The notes beneath the pieces are model-generated. The model was not told the origin of the DNA, ran no database searches, and saw only the letters and a list, made by a program, of their open reading frames with translations. Of a stretch of 64,000 nt of DNA, positions 61,132 to 64,000 are shown one piece after another (within the stretch, counting starts at the first letter, position 1; every line of letters starts with the position of its first letter). Source of the DNA: PSRI01 sp041484195 (GTDB taxonomy: Bacteria > Bacteroidota > Bacteroidia > Chitinophagales > Chitinophagaceae); the NCBI GenBank assembly GCA_041484195.1, contig JBGPHC010000004.1, positions 62,001-126,000 on the forward strand, written 5' to 3'. The translations under genes were made by a program, and so were the position numbers.

Positions 61132-64000
61132 TTAATTAAGTCCCCTGAAATCTACGGGGACCAATTTGCTTACGCCGGGTTCCTGCATGGTGACGCCATA
61201 GATGACATCGACAGAAGACATCGTCATCTTGTTATGAGTGACTATGATGAATTGCGAATTCTCACTGAATTGGCGGATCATATTGGTAAACTTGCCCACA
61301 TTGGCATCGTCCAGCGGCGCGTCCACTTCATCGAGGATGCAGAACGGAGCCGGTTTGATCAGATAAATGGCGAAGAGCAACGCCGTAGCCGTCAGTGTTT
61401 TCTCGCCCCCACTCAACTGGGTAATGCTGGTAGGTCTTTTCCCCTTGGGTTTTGCCACAATGTCAATTCCGGATTCGGCAAGATTCTCAGGGTTCTCCAG
61501 GATCAGGTCGGCCGTATCCTCTTCAGTGAATAGGGCCTTAAATACTTTTTGAAAATTTTCCCGCACCTGGTTGAATGTATCCAGGAATTTTTGATTCGCC
61601 GTAGTCTCCACTTCCTGAATGGTTTGCAGGAGGCTGTCTTTAGCGCTCACAAGATCATTCTTTTGTTCCAGAATGAATTCGTAACGCTTCTTCATTTCCT
61701 GAAATGCCTCGATGGCAGTGGGATTTACTTCCCCGATATTTTCAAGTCTTTTTTTCATTTTTTCACCGGCAGCTTGTAGGTCTTCCAGCGGCGTATCTGA
61801 TCGACGGTCCTCGTCGAGAATTGTATCCAGGTCCACTTTAAACTCTACACTCAGCCTTTCCTTCATTCCCGCCAATTGCAATTTCAATTCATTGAGCTTA
61901 TCTTTTATCTCATTCAGCAAATGGTCAATCTGTTCTCTTGCCTTTTGTTTATGCCTTAGTTCGCTTTCTTTTTCGTTTAAGGCATTACGTAAGTTATAAT
62001 AAGCCTGGTCGGCCTCATTCAGTTTCCTTTCTTCTTCCTCCTTCCTGCGCATCAGGGTGAGGAGGGATTCCTCGGTCTGCTTCAGGAACTCGCTCGTCTC
62101 ACCGATACTGTTGGCGGCTTCTGTCAATTGCTGGTTGCTGTCTTCAACCTGGGCCTTCAGGTCGAATAGTTGACGATTCCTGAATTCGAATTCCTGATTC
62201 AGGGCATTCAACTTGCTTTGCAAACGGGTGAATTGGAGATTGCTGTCATTGTAAGCCTCATGCGCCAAATTGTATTCCTGTTCCGCGTCGGCATAGTCCT
62301 GCTCCACGAGCTTCATGGTTTCCTGCGAATCAAACCATTGCTGATTTAATGTTTCCAGTTCTTCACGCGTGTGGGCGATATTGTCATGATTTTCCTGTAG
62401 CTGGGATTGCAATTCTTCGAGGCGGAGATTCCCTGTCTCTTCCAGGTGATAAAGGTTTTCCGTTTTATTTTGAAGGGCGAACACCTGGTTGGTCAATTGG
62501 TTGATTTCTTCCTGGGCCTGCCTGATCGCATTTTCCTTCAACTGTTCGTTATAAGCCGTGACTTCATTATGTCTTGCCTGAATAGTTGATTTCAATTCAT
62601 TCACCACTGATTCCTGCGTGATGATTTCACCCTTTAGCTTTTCGAGGTTCTTGGCGCGGCCAATCTTTTTTCCTTCGAACAATCCTACGCTGCCGCCGGT
62701 GAGAGAGTATTTACCCTTCACATATTTACCATGCTTTTCAAGCACCACAGCACCATTGCTCAAGCGCAGGGCCTCTTCATTTTCTGCGATATAAACATTG
62801 CTCAGCAGGTATTCAGCAAGCATGCGATATTTTTCATCCACTTCAATCACGTCCATGGCCGGTATGGTATTGACCGGCTGGTGGTCGGCTGGTTTGCTGA
62901 ATTGATTCACCCTGTCGAGCAGAAAGAAGTTCGCCTTGCCTTTCTGGTTGGTGTCAAGCAGGTAAACTGCCTTGAGCCCTTCCTCGAGGTCATTGACCAC
63001 ATAGTAGTTCAGGTAGGGTTCCAGTACATTTTCCACCGCCGCACGATATTCTTCTTTTACATAAATAATATCGGTCAGTATGGGCGCGGTGTGATTCCAG
63101 TCAGGATTCCGGTGCAGGAATTTTACGCTGTCGGGATATCCTTCCATGGAGTCGATCAGGCTTTTCAGAAGGTCGTGTTCATTTCTTTTAGAATCGAGCT
63201 TACGGTTCTCTTCTGCCAGTTTGATCCGCAATTTTTCCACTTCAGCCTGGGTCTGGAGTATTTGCTCTTTGGTATATTCATGATGTTCCCGGAGCTGCTG
63301 GAGATCCAGTTTCCTGGTTTCCAGCTCCTCATTCCTTTCCTTTTTTTCTTTTTCCAGTTGCGCTATCTGACCAAGTCGATAGGATTTTTCTTCCTGGGCC
63401 TGGAGGATTCCCCGCTGCAAATTCTGGATAGAGGTATCTGCAACGGCCACCTGCTTTTCAGCTTCAAATTGCCTGCGCTGCAGGACCTGGTTTTCTTTTC
63501 TCAATTCGTCGATGGCGGCCCTCTTCTCATCGAAGACCCGGCGCTTTTCTTCCACTGCTTCTTTCAACCCTTCCAGCCTGCCGGTGAAGTCGCCCAGTTT
63601 CAATTCTTCGTCGCGGATCTGCTCACTGGTGAACTGGATGCTTTCTTCGATACCCTTTAACTGACCTTCCGCTTTCTGCAAAAACTCATTCAGGCTGCCT
63701 TCCCTTTCTTTCAGATATTGCAGCCTTTGAGCGCTCAGGCTTTTTTCGCTTTCCTTGTCGCGGACCGTTCCCAACAAATCGTTGAAAGCGTATTGCATTT
63801 GCTGGAGTTCTTTTTCCCTTTCAATGAAACCTGATTTGTCCTGTTCCAGGCTGGCTTCTTCTACGGCCATCATCGCTTCCAGCTCTATTTTCTTGTCGGT
63901 TTCCGCGTGGTGCTGTTCATTCAGGTCTTTATAAGTAATATTGAAGCCTTCCAGAGTGGCTTTGGCGAGCTCAATACTCAGTTCTTTATAATCTTTTTTG
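61132..64000 (-). CDS. smc: Chromosome segregation protein SMC, C-terminal part
   Basis: The reading frame continues upstream beyond base 64000, so only the C-terminal ~955 residues are seen; an internal Met at 63873 is not the start. The visible part begins in the first long coiled coil (many Gln, Glu, Lys and Arg). It passes through the hinge (around V-K-F-L-H-R-N-P ... A-V-Y-L-L-D-T-N and G-G-S-V-G-L-F-E-G-K-K-I-G) and the second coiled coil. It ends in the C-head with signature L-S-G-G-E-K-T (about 85 residues from the end) and Walker B F-C-I-L-D-E-V-D-A-P-L-D. SMC with ScpAB folds and segregates the chromosome. Confidence 0.95.
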   Translation of the reverse strand, partial: KKDYKELSIELAKATLEGFNITYKDLNEQHHAETDKKIELEAMMAVEEASLEQDKSGFIEREKELQQMQYAFNDLLGTVRDKESEKSLSAQRLQYLKEREGSLNEFLQKAEGQLKGIEESIQFTSEQIRDEELKLGDFTGRLEGLKEAVEEKRRVFDEKRAAIDELRKENQVLQRRQFEAEKQVAVADTSIQNLQRGILQAQEEKSYRLGQIAQLEKEKKERNEELETRKLDLQQLREHHEYTKEQILQTQAEVEKLRIKLAEENRKLDSKRNEHDLLKSLIDSMEGYPDSVKFLHRNPDWNHTAPILTDIIYVKEEYRAAVENVLEPYLNYYVVNDLEEGLKAVYLLDTNQKGKANFFLLDRVNQFSKPADHQPVNTIPAMDVIEVDEKYRMLAEYLLSNVYIAENEEALRLSNGAVVLEKHGKYVKGKYSLTGGSVGLFEGKKIGRAKNLEKLKGEIITQESVVNELKSTIQARHNEVTAYNEQLKENAIRQAQEEINQLTNQVFALQNKTENLYHLEETGNLRLEELQSQLQENHDNIAHTREELETLNQQWFDSQETMKLVEQDYADAEQEYNLAHEAYNDSNLQFTRLQSKLNALNQEFEFRNRQLFDLKAQVEDSNQQLTEAANSIGETSEFLKQTEESLLTLMRRKEEEERKLNEADQAYYNLRNALNEKESELRHKQKAREQIDHLLNEIKDKLNELKLQLAGMKERLSVEFKVDLDTILDEDRRSDTPLEDLQAAGEKMKKRLENIGEVNPTAIEAFQEMKKRYEFILEQKNDLVSAKDSLLQTIQEVETTANQKFLDTFNQVRENFQKVFKALFTEEDTADLILENPENLAESGIDIVAKPKGKRPTSITQLSGGEKTLTATALLFAIYLIKPAPFCILDEVDAPLDDANVGKFTNMIRQFSENSQFIIVTHNKMTMSSVDVIYGVTMQEPGVSKLVPVDFRGLN

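Noticed and set aside
61132..63873. Complete 913-residue coiled-coil protein starting at 63873
   Set aside because: The frame stays open to base 64000 and the ATPase head of SMC lies upstream, so 63873 is an internal Met.
1..64000. CRISPR array, insertion sequence or prophage
   Set aside because: No regularly spaced short repeats, transposase or integrase or phage structural genes were seen.

Overview
The window reads as chromosome from a Bacteroidota bacterium, most likely of the Chitinophagaceae/Chitinophagales. This rests on content: a T9SS-type C-terminal sorting domain, a SusD C-terminus (decayed), MG2/TonB-plug and BNR-repeat secreted proteins, short-lipobox lipoproteins, few Shine-Dalgarno sequences, and several promoters with the Bacteroidota -7 element TAnnTTTG (clearest at tRNA-Lys, the AbiE operon and a tetR gene). 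Family-level placement is inference. No CRISPR array, rRNA, transposase or integrase was seen.

Layout. 1-6.5 kb: truncated alpha/beta hydrolase, AraC regulator, TIM-barrel isomerase, TfoX-like protein, CPA1 Na+/H+ antiporter and an SSS sodium:solute symporter. 6.5-7.1 kb: a decayed susD C-terminus with its terminator still in place. 7.1-8.9 kb: a chaperone/redox cluster (CbpA-type DnaJ, a DinD-like protein, thioredoxin). 8.9-16 kb: an MG2/TonB-plug outer-envelope protein, a small secreted protein and a heterodimeric ABC exporter with one degenerate ATP site. 16-24 kb: a T9SS-secreted PA14-like protein, GH5 glycosidase, ModF-like tandem ATPase, SDR and transglutaminase-like protein. 24.6-28.7 kb: tRNA-Lys followed by tandem 183-bp repeats carrying copies of the tRNA 3' end, then an unrecognised gene and an AbiEi/AbiEii toxin-antitoxin pair; this is the accessory part of the window. 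28.7-36.6 kb: sialidase-like lipoprotein, FabF-type ketosynthase, TetR regulator with a palindrome inside its own promoter, methyltransferase, Crp/Fnr regulator, phospholipase-D-like protein. 37-50 kb: GH3 glucosidase, phenylacetate-CoA ligase plus 2-hydroxyacid dehydrogenase, AmtB, DinB, S9 peptidase, DUF1028 and a patatin-BamA type phospholipase. 50.3-59.5 kb: histidine utilisation genes. 59.5-64 kb: a Ycf48-like repeat protein, a DUF486 protein and the C-terminal part of SMC, which runs off the right edge.

How genes work together. hutH, hutU, hutI and hutG together convert histidine to glutamate plus formamide, with a divergent LysR gene as probable regulator. An RRM protein and a Mur-ligase-family gene lie inside this block, the latter overlapping hutI by an ATGA junction. 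The two ABC half-transporters form one exporter. AbiEi/AbiEii form a probable abortive-infection module. I found no convincing entirely new system. The most worthwhile leads are the tRNA-linked repeats, the Mur ligase and RRM genes inside the hut block, the DinD-like gene between cbpA and thioredoxin, the tetR promoter-operator and the unrecognised 360-residue protein next to AbiE.
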